Source of the DNA: Desulfosporosinus acididurans
Lineage (GTDB): Bacteria > Bacillota > Desulfitobacteriia > Desulfitobacteriales > Desulfitobacteriaceae
NCBI RefSeq assembly: GCF_001029285.1
Contig: NZ_LDZY01000015.1
Span: 59,573-123,572 of the forward strand
Length of the DNA: 64,000 bases
Direction: 5' to 3'
Positions 33,435-40,992 of the stretch are shown one piece after another. Every line of letters begins with the position of its first letter. Within the stretch, counting starts at the first letter, position 1. Below the pieces are notes generated by a model. The model did not search any database. It was not told the origin of the DNA and was given only the letters and a program-made list of their open reading frames with translations. The translations under genes and the position numbers were made by a program.

Positions 33435-36400
33435 TTATTGAACTACAATCTTAATAGTTTGTACTAATCCACTTGTTGTTACTGCAGTAACCGTGAAATA
33501 ATCTCCAGACTGAAGGGTATTGCTGGTAATCCTGCCATATTGGTCAATTGCAATTGAGCCGTTTGTGGTAGTTGTATGAGCAATTGTATTACCTGTTGCA
33601 TCAAGACCGTTAGAGTTGCCAACAAGGCTCACCGATGCCAGATCCATACCTTTAGTGCCATAAGAATCTGTAGCGTAGAAGTAAATGGGTGCTCGGTTTT
33701 TACCATTAGCCACGTCGGTTGATAAATGGTTGGCTCCGGCTTGGATATCGGGTTCAGCTGCATTGATATAGCGTGTCAGATATTCTCCTACAGTTAAGTC
33801 TGATGCATTAATCGTAGCAGTAGTTTTGTCGGCAGACAGTGTAACACCAGGCACTGTCGTATCAACAGATACACCAACCGATTTTGCTACAGGATCTGTT
33901 GTTGTAGAAGTTATCGGGGTAGTCACTGTATGAATCAATCCGTCGGCGCCTTGAATAGTTACTGTCAAGTTAGCGCTTGAACCGGTTTTTGAAGGATCTA
34001 ATTGTTTAGCTGCTACAAAGACACTATCATAGTTTCCAGCGCTCAAGCTGCCTTGTGTTATACCACCGGTATTAGTCGTGTCGACTGTGAAGTCACTTGA
34101 ATCAACATAGGCTCCTTTTATAGAACCATCTGCTAATACTACCTTCCCGCCGCCGGCTGTTGTTCCCCATACATGCGGGTTAGCTTCAAAGTCAGTATCA
34201 CGAGCTGTTATATTGCCGCCCACTTCTGTATAAATTGGATTAGCTACTTTGTCAATAGTATAGCCTTTGATATCTGTATTTTGAAGTACAGAGAACGTTA
34301 CTGACTTAGAATCAATTGGTGTCAACTTGCTGTAATCCGGACTGCTAGGATTAGTTAGTAAATTCCCTTGGCTATCCTTTTGTTGTACATCATATAGATT
34401 AAACGTAACATTTTGTTGGCCTGGGACTAAGGATTTGATTTCTACTCCTTCCCCGCCTTTACCATTGGTACCTACACCATTTATTACGACAGAAGATGAT
34501 GCGGAGCTTGCTACACTTCCATCTCCATAGGTTTGATATAACTCTAACGCACTTCCTGCCCCCGCGGATGCTACAACCTGGAATCTGTCATTTGGATTAG
34601 TAGTTGCATTGTAGGCAGCACCACCGTCTCCATATTTATTAAGAGCTGTGAAATCCATCGATCTGCCATATTGGTCAAGTACAGATAAGCCGCCATATTT
34701 ATGCCCAAAGTCTACGCGTTGTTCTGCGCCGCCAGCTTGCATTGTACTGGTGAGTACAGAGCTATCCAAGGATAACGTATTAGCTTTAACAGCAGTTTGG
34801 ACATTAACGGTTATGGTACTGACTTTGCCGGTTTCAGGAACACTTGCAGTAATAACACCAGGTTGGCTTTGGTTTGTGTTATTGGCAGCTGCTTGATACC
34901 ATAAGCTTGCAGTTCCATCGGGATTTTCTACTAACTTAGCTCCTGCAGTCGATGAATTCGTATAAGCTGGACTGAAAACAACACCCGAAAGATCACTATA
35001 TTTGGTCAATTGGTTTCCGTCTTGGTCATAGGCCACAAACGGAATTTGTTTGTATTCCCCGGAAGCAATACTTGCGGTAGGAGCCATGATAGTGAAGGTA
35101 TTAACATCAGCTTGTTTCTTTAAGGTCAAGTTCAAGGATGAAGGAGATCCGCCATAAGTCATTGCTGTAATCGTTACAGGCATATCCATTTGAATAGCGG
35201 TACTGTCAACTGTAACTTGAATTGCAGCTTTGTTGCTGTCATTAGGATCTTGTACAACTTTGGCGTGTACATATGGGTTAGAACTTGTTAACTCGTAATC
35301 ATTTCCGGTTGTGATCAAGCCGTTTTTAACAAGGTTATAATCATTGGTAACGTTTCCGCTCAAATCTGTAGCTGTATAGTCGATATACCAAATATCACTT
35401 GTATCCCCAGCTTGAAGAACTGCATTGTTAGCACTAGTCAATTTATTAAGAGTAATACCGCTTAATGTTCCTGCTGCTGTGGAAGTATTTAAAGTTGCAC
35501 TTGTAGAAACACCAGAGGTTGAATCATAACCTGTAATTACTACTGTAGAGAAGGTAAGGAGATTTGTCGTACCAGGATCTACCTTCAAAACACCGTGTGT
35601 TGGAACGGTAATAGAACCAACGCCAGTTGTCCAGGTAATGTTGTTAGCCAGATAGCTGTCGGTAATATCGTTGCCATATTGGTCTTGAACTGTAAAGGTA
35701 GCATAGCCAGCTTGCGCGTTGGTTGCAGTTGCTGTGGTAACAGCAAGTTTCGATGAATTAATAGTAATCTTAGCAATTTTTTGTGCAGTAATGGCTACGG
35801 TGCTGGTACCTAGATCAGTTGTGTCATTTTTAACGTCAATAGAATAGCTGCCTTCAGGGAGGTTAGCAGAATCAGTCAAGGTAGCGACTGTATTGGTAGA
35901 ATCCCATGTTGTGCTTAACGTAACAGGGGAGCCTGTGTTTGTAACATTGAAAGAAACCTTAGAAGTGTCGGCAGGTGCAGCGCTGAACTTAACTTGGAAG
36001 CTGGTAGCGCTAATGGCACTTACAGAGGTAACGGCTAAATCACCTTGTGCAGGGGTCGTTGTGCCGTTTTCAATACCTATGCGGACGTTATCTGAAACAA
36101 CAGCGGTTCCGCCAAGAGCCGTTACAACACCATCAGAAGCAAGCTTGCTGTGAACGAAGGTTGCTGCAGCCGGAACGGTTCCGTCGGTAAGAACGATTGC
36201 AGAGTTGGTTTGAGCTGCAAGAGGTGCACCAGCGAGAGCATCGATGCCCGTTTTACCATTTGCGACATAGACATTGTCAAATTTTAAGGATGAGCTGAAG
36301 TCTTGGATGACTTGGTTATTGGTATCGTAAGCGGTAGTTCCGAAGTGGCGGGCTGCATTCGGAAAGTCTGCTTTCACAGCATCGCTGATGACGCCTGTAC

Positions 36401-37049
36401 CACCAATAACATCAGAGGAAGTGATATTTGAATTTGAGGCTAAGAAAGATTGTACACTAGGAGGTACGGAATCTTTTTCAGTCAAAAGAATAGGTTCAGT
36501 GGCAGCGGAAGCAATGGATGCAATGGAAAGAGCGTCTTGGTTTGACCAACCATAAGCTACGGCTACTTTAGAGACTGAAGCACCAAGTTTAACCATTTCC
36601 TTTGCGATGTTAGCAGAGGTTTCAAAGCGATCGTTTCCGCCGAGTGAAACGACAGTGATTCCCATGCCGGATAACTGATCAAGAACGGATTGGCTGATGA
36701 CAGCAGTTCCACTCGTTACATAAACAGTTTTCACGTTAAGCTTTTGGAGTTCAGCTTTGGTGTCAGCATTTAAGGTGTTTCCTGCACCTTGGAGAAGGAT
36801 AGGGGCTTTGAGGAAGGTAGCGAGCGGCCCAGCAGTCAGAGCATCAACCATGCCATACGAAGTTGATGAAGCCAGAACAGCAGCACCTGTCCAGCCGGTT
36901 TGGTCAGCAATAGCGACAGCAGTTTGCTCAGCGGTTGTACCGGCTAAGCGGGTAGGAACGGTAGTAGAAGCGAAAGCATTGTAAGGAACGGCGCTTAAAG
37001 CCATACCAGCAATTGCTAATGAAGCTAAAGCTTTTTTAGTCTTTTTCAT
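33435..37049 (-). CDS. Large S-layer-like protein: three CWB2 repeats plus Ig-like array
   Basis: This is a 1204-residue protein. A signal peptide (MKKTKKALAS, hydrophobic core, NAFA) is followed by three CWB2 repeats at about 30-330 (TRLAGTTAEQTA, SLGGNDRFETS and RHFGTTAYDTN mark their starts). About 870 residues of Ig-like/invasin-type beta domains with VQDQYGN and VLDQYGR signatures follow. Anchor first, array after, no enzyme domain and Lys-poor Thr/Ser/Val-rich composition all fit an S-layer subunit. The ATG at 37047-37049 has GAGGAG about 11 nt upstream; the longer in-frame start does not look right. The leader of several hundred bases suggests high, stable expression. It could be the main S-layer protein of the cell. 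Confidence 0.88.
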   Translation of the reverse strand: MKKTKKALASLAIAGMALSAVPYNAFASTTVPTRLAGTTAEQTAVAIADQTGWTGAAVLASSTSYGMVDALTAGPLATFLKAPILLQGAGNTLNADTKAELQKLNVKTVYVTSGTAVISQSVLDQLSGMGITVVSLGGNDRFETSANIAKEMVKLGASVSKVAVAYGWSNQDALSIASIASAATEPILLTEKDSVPPSVQSFLASNSNITSSDVIGGTGVISDAVKADFPNAARHFGTTAYDTNNQVIQDFSSSLKFDNVYVANGKTGIDALAGAPLAAQTNSAIVLTDGTVPAAATFVHSKLASDGVVTALGGTAVVSDNVRIGIENGTTTPAQGDLAVTSVSAISATSFQVKFSAAPADTSKVSFNVTNTGSPVTLSTTWDSTNTVATLTDSANLPEGSYSIDVKNDTTDLGTSTVAITAQKIAKITINSSKLAVTTATATNAQAGYATFTVQDQYGNDITDSYLANNITWTTGVGSITVPTHGVLKVDPGTTNLLTFSTVVITGYDSTSGVSTSATLNTSTAAGTLSGITLNKLTSANNAVLQAGDTSDIWYIDYTATDLSGNVTNDYNLVKNGLITTGNDYELTSSNPYVHAKVVQDPNDSNKAAIQVTVDSTAIQMDMPVTITAMTYGGSPSSLNLTLKKQADVNTFTIMAPTASIASGEYKQIPFVAYDQDGNQLTKYSDLSGVVFSPAYTNSSTAGAKLVENPDGTASLWYQAAANNTNQSQPGVITASVPETGKVSTITVNVQTAVKANTLSLDSSVLTSTMQAGGAEQRVDFGHKYGGLSVLDQYGRSMDFTALNKYGDGGAAYNATTNPNDRFQVVASAGAGSALELYQTYGDGSVASSASSSVVINGVGTNGKGGEGVEIKSLVPGQQNVTFNLYDVQQKDSQGNLLTNPSSPDYSKLTPIDSKSVTFSVLQNTDIKGYTIDKVANPIYTEVGGNITARDTDFEANPHVWGTTAGGGKVVLADGSIKGAYVDSSDFTVDTTNTGGITQGSLSAGNYDSVFVAAKQLDPSKTGSSANLTVTIQGADGLIHTVTTPITSTTTDPVAKSVGVSVDTTVPGVTLSADKTTATINASDLTVGEYLTRYINAAEPDIQAGANHLSTDVANGKNRAPIYFYATDSYGTKGMDLASVSLVGNSNGLDATGNTIAHTTTTNGSIAIDQYGRITSNTLQSGDYFTVTAVTTSGLVQTIKIVVQ

Positions 37050-37145
37050 GCGTAATGTTTCTCCTCTCAATTTTAAAAACAATTTTGTCTTTGATGTCAT
37101 GTTTCTTTTTTAATAAAAAGTGATCAATGAACGAAACAAATCTGC

Positions 37146-37176
37146 AGAGACGCTTAAATTCGTCTCTCACCTCCTT
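37146..37176 (-). promoter_or_regulatory. Stranded Shine-Dalgarno with hairpin in the S-layer mRNA leader
   Basis: Minus strand AAGGAGGTGA (37167-37176) is a perfect match to the 16S rRNA tail but no start codon follows at usable distance. A 7-bp hairpin AGAGACG/CGTCTCT (37146-37167) comes directly after it. An A/T-rich TAATATAAC stretch 8-16 nt upstream could be a -10 element, placing the site at the very 5' end of the mRNA. In Bacillus such sites (cry3A, STAB-SD) protect mRNA from 5' exonuclease. Confidence 0.45.
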
Positions 37177-37220
37177 AAAGGTTATATTATTAATCTTTAG
37201 ACATTGCGCAGTATCTAAAA

Positions 37221-37285
37221 GTATTCCACCGGATTATTCATGGAAGCGTCCCTCCAAAAATGTTGGTAACCGCTCCGATGGGTAC
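37221..37285 (-). promoter_or_regulatory. Possible folded element upstream of the S-layer-like gene
   Basis: On the minus strand CCATCGG (37275-37281) can pair with CCGGTGG (37226-37232), one pair being G-U only in this direction. An inner AGCG/CGCT helix and a CCAA/TTGG hairpin lie between, and GTA/TAC closes the outside. I could not match it to a known riboswitch. Confidence 0.3.
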
Positions 37286-37641
37286 CCTTTAGAAACTTTA
37301 ATAAAATGAGAGCAGCAGACGTCACAATAGCCTTTAAATAGTCATTATATATAATATGCTATTGTTTTTTGAAGTTTGAGCTTTCACTTTTTAAAGCTTT
37401 GAACTTCGGACAAACAGATAATAACATATCAAGACTTAAAATACACTTTAAACTTAATGGTTATGTTTCCAAGTATTTCTTTTGCACTTCCTTTATTAAC
37501 ATATCTAAAGATAAATCTTAATAAATTCTAAACCAATTTGCTGTTCTTTATATAATTCTTATACTTACATATGATGGATATATTAATATCCTTAATATTT
37601 AACATATCCCCAAGAAGAGAAATGTTGTTGCGTTTAAATAT

Positions 37642-37699
37642 AAAAGTAAGATTGGCCCCGATCTTCAAAACTGAAAACCCGGGCCAATCTTACTTTTAA
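37642..37699 (-). terminator. Strong inverted repeat upstream of the TolC-like gene end
   Basis: AAAAGTAAGATTGGCCC and its exact complement (37683-37699 side) flank a 24-nt loop, with T-runs on both strands. It lies between the S-layer leader and the TolC-like gene and probably insulates them. Confidence 0.75.
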
Positions 37700-37706
37700 G
37701 GAACAG

Positions 37707-37756
37707 TAAGAGAAAGCATCCGCCAATCTTTTAACTGTACGGAGCTTTCTCTTCAA
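37707..37756 (-). terminator. Terminator of the TolC-like operon
   Basis: Minus strand AAGAGAAAGC and GCTTTCTCTT pair with an inner TCCG/CGGA helix, 28 bp past the stop of the gene at 37785. Confidence 0.6.
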
Positions 37757-37784
37757 TTAAATCTTTATTCCCAAATAATCAATA

Positions 37785-39122
37785 CTAATCATCTAAACTG
37801 TTTTGGAAATTTGCAGCGTCTGTCATGTACTGATTGATATCCTGCTGAAGTGTAAACTGATCATTGAGAAGTGCATTTTGCAGTGTAATCATATCAAGGA
37901 TAGTTGATTTTCCTGCATCAATATTCTTTTGCATAACATCGATATTGATTTTGTCAGCTTCCACAGTCAATTGAGCAGCTGCAATTGTATTTTCTAAAGA
38001 CTTTAAGGAATTATAATCGGTTCTTAACTGTACTAATTGGTTATTTGATATATTAGCTAAAGTTGCTTTCTTGTCCTCAATGCTCAATTCTACTTGATCG
38101 GCCGACATGGTATCTTCAAAAACCTTATCAATACTATACTCGATTTGCGAAATATCGATATCCTCTTGATACTTTTTAAGATCATAGTTATTTTGGATTG
38201 CTTGAGCGATCTTATTATCCAGATCTGAGTCATCGAATTTCGTATAAGGAATAAGGCTCGACGTCAGAACGACATTTCTGCCGAGATCAATTCCCAAATC
38301 TTGTTTGAGTGAAAGCATTTCACTATCACTGGAATTGAGAACACCTTTTTGTTTGGCTTCCAGACCACTTTTAGCAGCATTAAGGGAATCGACAGCGGAA
38401 GGAATTTGGAGGCCAAGTTTTATCTGGAGGTTCATTTTGTCTATCTGCGTCGCTAGATTAGTAAGTTGAGTCTGATAATTTTGGGCCTCCTGCTGATAGT
38501 TTAAAATATCCTCATACTCATTGGTGACTCGAACCTTAGCATCCTTTAAGTCAGTATCTCTTTGGTGCTTCTCATTGTCTAAGTTCCATTGAGATCGCTT
38601 ATAATTCAAATCCAGATCTTTCTTACTATCTTCATCAACTACAGGGGCATTGGCGCTATGACGGGCTAATGCTTCCTGATTTTGTCTGTCCAAAATTTGA
38701 ATCTCGCTATCGTCCAATTTAATGGTGCTGTTGCCCGTTTCTACCATTTTCAGAGCATCATCAAGTGAGAGGTTCAAGGTAGAAGTGTCCGCAGAAGTTG
38801 TAGATGTACCAGAAGTACCTGTCGTTGCAGATGAATCGGAAGTACTTGTTGCTGATGCACCAGTAGTACTTGTTGTTGATGCACCAGTAGTACTTGTTGT
38901 TGATGCACCAGTAGTACTTGTTGCTGATGTACCAGTAGTACTTGTTGCTGATGTACCAGTAGTACTTGTTGTTGATGTTGACGTCGCAGATACAGCTGTA
39001 CTTGTGGTTGAAGCACCTGACGTTGGCTGAGTCGTATTGTCAAGAGCGAGTGTACTATTCGTAAAAAGCATCATCGAAGCGATGGGAACAAAAGCAAAAA
39101 TAGACAAATATTTTTTCTTCAT
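37785..39122 (-). CDS. TolC-like (outer membrane efflux family) secreted protein with Ser/Thr repeat tract
   Basis: The 445-residue protein has a signal peptide (MKKKYLSIF, hydrophobic core, TLA) and then a Thr/Ser/Gly/Ala tract of about 95 residues made of 8-residue repeats. The remaining 320 residues are long amphipathic helices (SLDDALKMVETGNSTIKL start, two helical hairpins) typical of TolC-family proteins. The beta-barrel strands of true TolC are not obvious. In a Gram-positive cell it may bridge the wall or act in an envelope complex; function is unknown. It follows a second TolC-like gene by 19 bp. I chose the ATG at 39120-39122. Confidence 0.75.
   Translation of the reverse strand: MKKKYLSIFAFVPIASMMLFTNSTLALDNTTQPTSGASTTSTAVSATSTSTTSTTGTSATSTTGTSATSTTGASTTSTTGASTTSTTGASATSTSDSSATTGTSGTSTTSADTSTLNLSLDDALKMVETGNSTIKLDDSEIQILDRQNQEALARHSANAPVVDEDSKKDLDLNYKRSQWNLDNEKHQRDTDLKDAKVRVTNEYEDILNYQQEAQNYQTQLTNLATQIDKMNLQIKLGLQIPSAVDSLNAAKSGLEAKQKGVLNSSDSEMLSLKQDLGIDLGRNVVLTSSLIPYTKFDDSDLDNKIAQAIQNNYDLKKYQEDIDISQIEYSIDKVFEDTMSADQVELSIEDKKATLANISNNQLVQLRTDYNSLKSLENTIAAAQLTVEADKINIDVMQKNIDAGKSTILDMITLQNALLNDQFTLQQDINQYMTDAANFQNSLDD
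38841..38984 (-). repeat. 24-bp tandem repeat, six units, inside the TolC-like gene
   Basis: Six head-to-tail 24-bp units starting at 38841, 38865, 38889, 38913, 38937 and 38961, the last one diverged. Units differ at only a few bases. Each encodes an eight-residue Ser/Thr/Gly/Ala block, so unit gain or loss keeps the frame. Confidence 0.88.
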
Positions 39123-39141
39123 ATCTAGCACCCCCATGTTA

Positions 39142-40317
39142 TTAATGGTTATCGTGAATTGGATTTGATGGAAGAAGTTTGTTAACGTGGCTGGAAGTGC
39201 TCGTTAAATTAAGTGTAAAAGGTACATATCCGGCACCACTTGCCAAACCCATCATCGTTTGCGCTAACCAAGCATCCATTTGCGAATTTTTATAGTTCAT
39301 ATCAGCCTGTGCTTTAGCTACTTTTGCTTTGTCAAAATCCTGCAGAGTAATCATAGAGTTCTTATACTGAATTTCTGCAGATTGATAATTTGATGCAGCT
39401 TGATCATCAAGGTCCTTCTGGGCTTGCATCGCCTTCATTGCTCCTTGCAGCGACGAATAAGTTTCAGTAATATTTTTCTGAACTTTTAATTTATCAAGAT
39501 CTAAAGCATTTTGATCATTATCAAGGGTTTGCTGTTCTTGCTGGCAGTATAAGTCATAATCTGTCGGCATCGCTGATTTGCCATATTCAAATGCCTCTTT
39601 GTCAATATCTAACTGACTCTGATCATCAGCAATTTCTAATCGGTTCGCTAAAGCGAGGCCAATATAAGCATCTAATGATTTTATCTGGCCGGCAGGGACT
39701 ATGTTATAATCCTGCAGTGAAGAAAACTGTTTTGTAATGTCTTCACCCATAAGATTATTAACTTGCATAGAAGCGGAATTAAATGCTTTTTTAGCGCTAT
39801 CGTAAGCATATTGAGCTTGAAGATAAGAAATCTGAGTCAATCTCAACTGAGATGGTGAAATTAATCCCAAGGATTCCTGTTGCTGTGCTGTTTTATAATC
39901 AGCAGCAAGATCATTCATAAGACCCTGTTGAATATTCTCAGCATAGCTTGCTTTTAAAAGGGAAATATAGGCTTGATAGGAAGAGAGCCTAATATAGTTT
40001 GAAAGTACTACTTTTGCATTCGTAACCTGTGTCACCATAACCTTCATTTTCGCGGGATTAAGGATAACTGATTCTATCGTCGAATATGAATTCGAATATT
40101 GCAAAGTTCCTCTTAAAATACTGGCCATTCCGAGCATATCCTGATAATTTTTCTGCACTTCTGTTACCTGCCTATCGGCACTTTGCAGCTGCTGAGAAGT
40201 TTTCAATGTCTGAATAGCCACTTTTTCTATGTCCAAAGTGTCTTCCGCTGCCAAGGCAGTATGAGCTGAAACTAGTAGCATCAATCCTACTAAAAAAATT
40301 GACATCACTTTCTTCAT
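39142..40317 (-). CDS. TolC-like (outer membrane efflux family) secreted protein
   Basis: The 391-residue protein has a signal peptide (MKKVMSIFLV, core, ALAAED) followed by long helical stretches with the family's repeated pattern: DIEKVAIQTLKTSQQLQSA at the start and YQSAEIQYKNSMITLQDFDKA near the C-terminus, which marks the last hairpin of TolC proteins. It forms an operon with the next, related gene. Such proteins in cells without an outer membrane are unexplained; possible partners are HlyD-like adaptors such as the one at 20636. AGGAGG precedes the ATG. Confidence 0.77.
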   Translation of the reverse strand: MKKVMSIFLVGLMLLVSAHTALAAEDTLDIEKVAIQTLKTSQQLQSADRQVTEVQKNYQDMLGMASILRGTLQYSNSYSTIESVILNPAKMKVMVTQVTNAKVVLSNYIRLSSYQAYISLLKASYAENIQQGLMNDLAADYKTAQQQESLGLISPSQLRLTQISYLQAQYAYDSAKKAFNSASMQVNNLMGEDITKQFSSLQDYNIVPAGQIKSLDAYIGLALANRLEIADDQSQLDIDKEAFEYGKSAMPTDYDLYCQQEQQTLDNDQNALDLDKLKVQKNITETYSSLQGAMKAMQAQKDLDDQAASNYQSAEIQYKNSMITLQDFDKAKVAKAQADMNYKNSQMDAWLAQTMMGLASGAGYVPFTLNLTSTSSHVNKLLPSNPIHDNH

Positions 40318-40425
40318 CTGAAATCCTCCTTTGCTAAAAGTTTAAAAATGATTCTATATTCATTTAATAGTTCCTTGTCTCTCCACCCTTCGAAGTTTTG
40401 TCGCTAATATGTTAAAATACTTAGA

Positions 40426-40629
40426 ATGTATCAACTATGGAAGGAGAATTTCCAAAGGTCTCTACTCAAGCCAAAATCGAATATGACTATTGGTATAATT
40501 GTTTTCACGGTACTTGTTGGAGGACTCGCCGGAGCTTTAGCAGGCGTGTTGTTCGCACCTCAGAGAGGAAAAGCTTTACGCCATTTTATAAGAAGGAAGT
40601 TAAGTGGCTTCTTTTTTTCTTCCGCGTAG
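40426..40629 (+). CDS. YtxH-like small membrane protein
   Basis: The 67-residue protein has one hydrophobic helix (about 22-43) ending in AGVLFAPQRGKALR, the hallmark of YtxH-domain proteins. Start choice is uncertain: the ATG at 40426 lacks a clear ribosome site. Its last 30 bp overlap the end of the convergent DUF948 gene. In Bacillus, YtxH and YtxG are encoded together and are general-stress proteins. Confidence 0.68.
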   Translation: MYQLWKENFQRSLLKPKSNMTIGIIVFTVLVGGLAGALAGVLFAPQRGKALRHFIRRKLSGFFFSSA

Positions 40630-40944
40630 GTCCTGCCAAAAACACATAATTTGCTTAATTGATTCCAAAAGACTTGTCACAAGATGTAATGGATTCTTCC
40701 TGAACTTTTCTATATCAACCGCAACCTCGGTAACCGTTTCGCTTACTTGTTCGGTAGTGTTTTTTACCAGGCCGGTCATTACTTTTACATCGTCGAGCAT
40801 TGACGGCATATACATATTTAAATCTTCTACAGTGTGCCTAACCTCATCCGTAAGTTTCCGGATCGAGTGAATCCAGATGATTAATTCTATGCCCAGCATC
40901 CCTAAGATAATAGTAGCTACAAGTGCACATACTTCATAAACCAT
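40600..40944 (-). CDS. DUF948 (YtxG-like) membrane protein
   Basis: The 114-residue protein has one N-terminal membrane helix (about 5-25) and a helical cytoplasmic part (KLTDEVRHTVEDL, VKNTTEQVSETVTEV) typical of DUF948/YtxG, whose members form coiled coils. It lies 48 bp downstream of the S41 protease gene and may share its transcript. It is convergent with, and overlaps by 30 bp, the YtxH-like gene. Confidence 0.72.
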   Translation of the reverse strand: MVYEVCALVATIILGMLGIELIIWIHSIRKLTDEVRHTVEDLNMYMPSMLDDVKVMTGLVKNTTEQVSETVTEVAVDIEKFRKNPLHLVTSLLESIKQIMCFWQDLRGRKKEAT

Positions 40945-40992
40945 AGATTCACCCCTTCTAATCCGTGACTTGATCGCATTCTGGCACTTGAA

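Larger units (their letters stand above)
37050..37641. other. Long leader and promoter region of the S-layer-like gene
   Basis: This AT-rich stretch of about 590 bp has no supported gene. It contains an unused Shine-Dalgarno with hairpin (37146-37176), a possible folded leader at 37221-37285 and T/A-rich sequence further up. A short plus-strand frame at 37127-37309 is taken as chance. Confidence 0.6.

Noticed and set aside
37261..37290. Plus-strand sequence that resembles the 3' part of a c-di-GMP-I riboswitch (GTAACC...CCGATGG).
   Set aside because: The conserved GCAAA and CAAACC parts of that riboswitch are missing and the downstream gene is on the other strand.
38722..39030. Long plus-strand frame rich in Val opposite the TolC-like gene.
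   Set aside because: It is the complement of the 24-bp repeat tract; no ribosome site and extreme composition.
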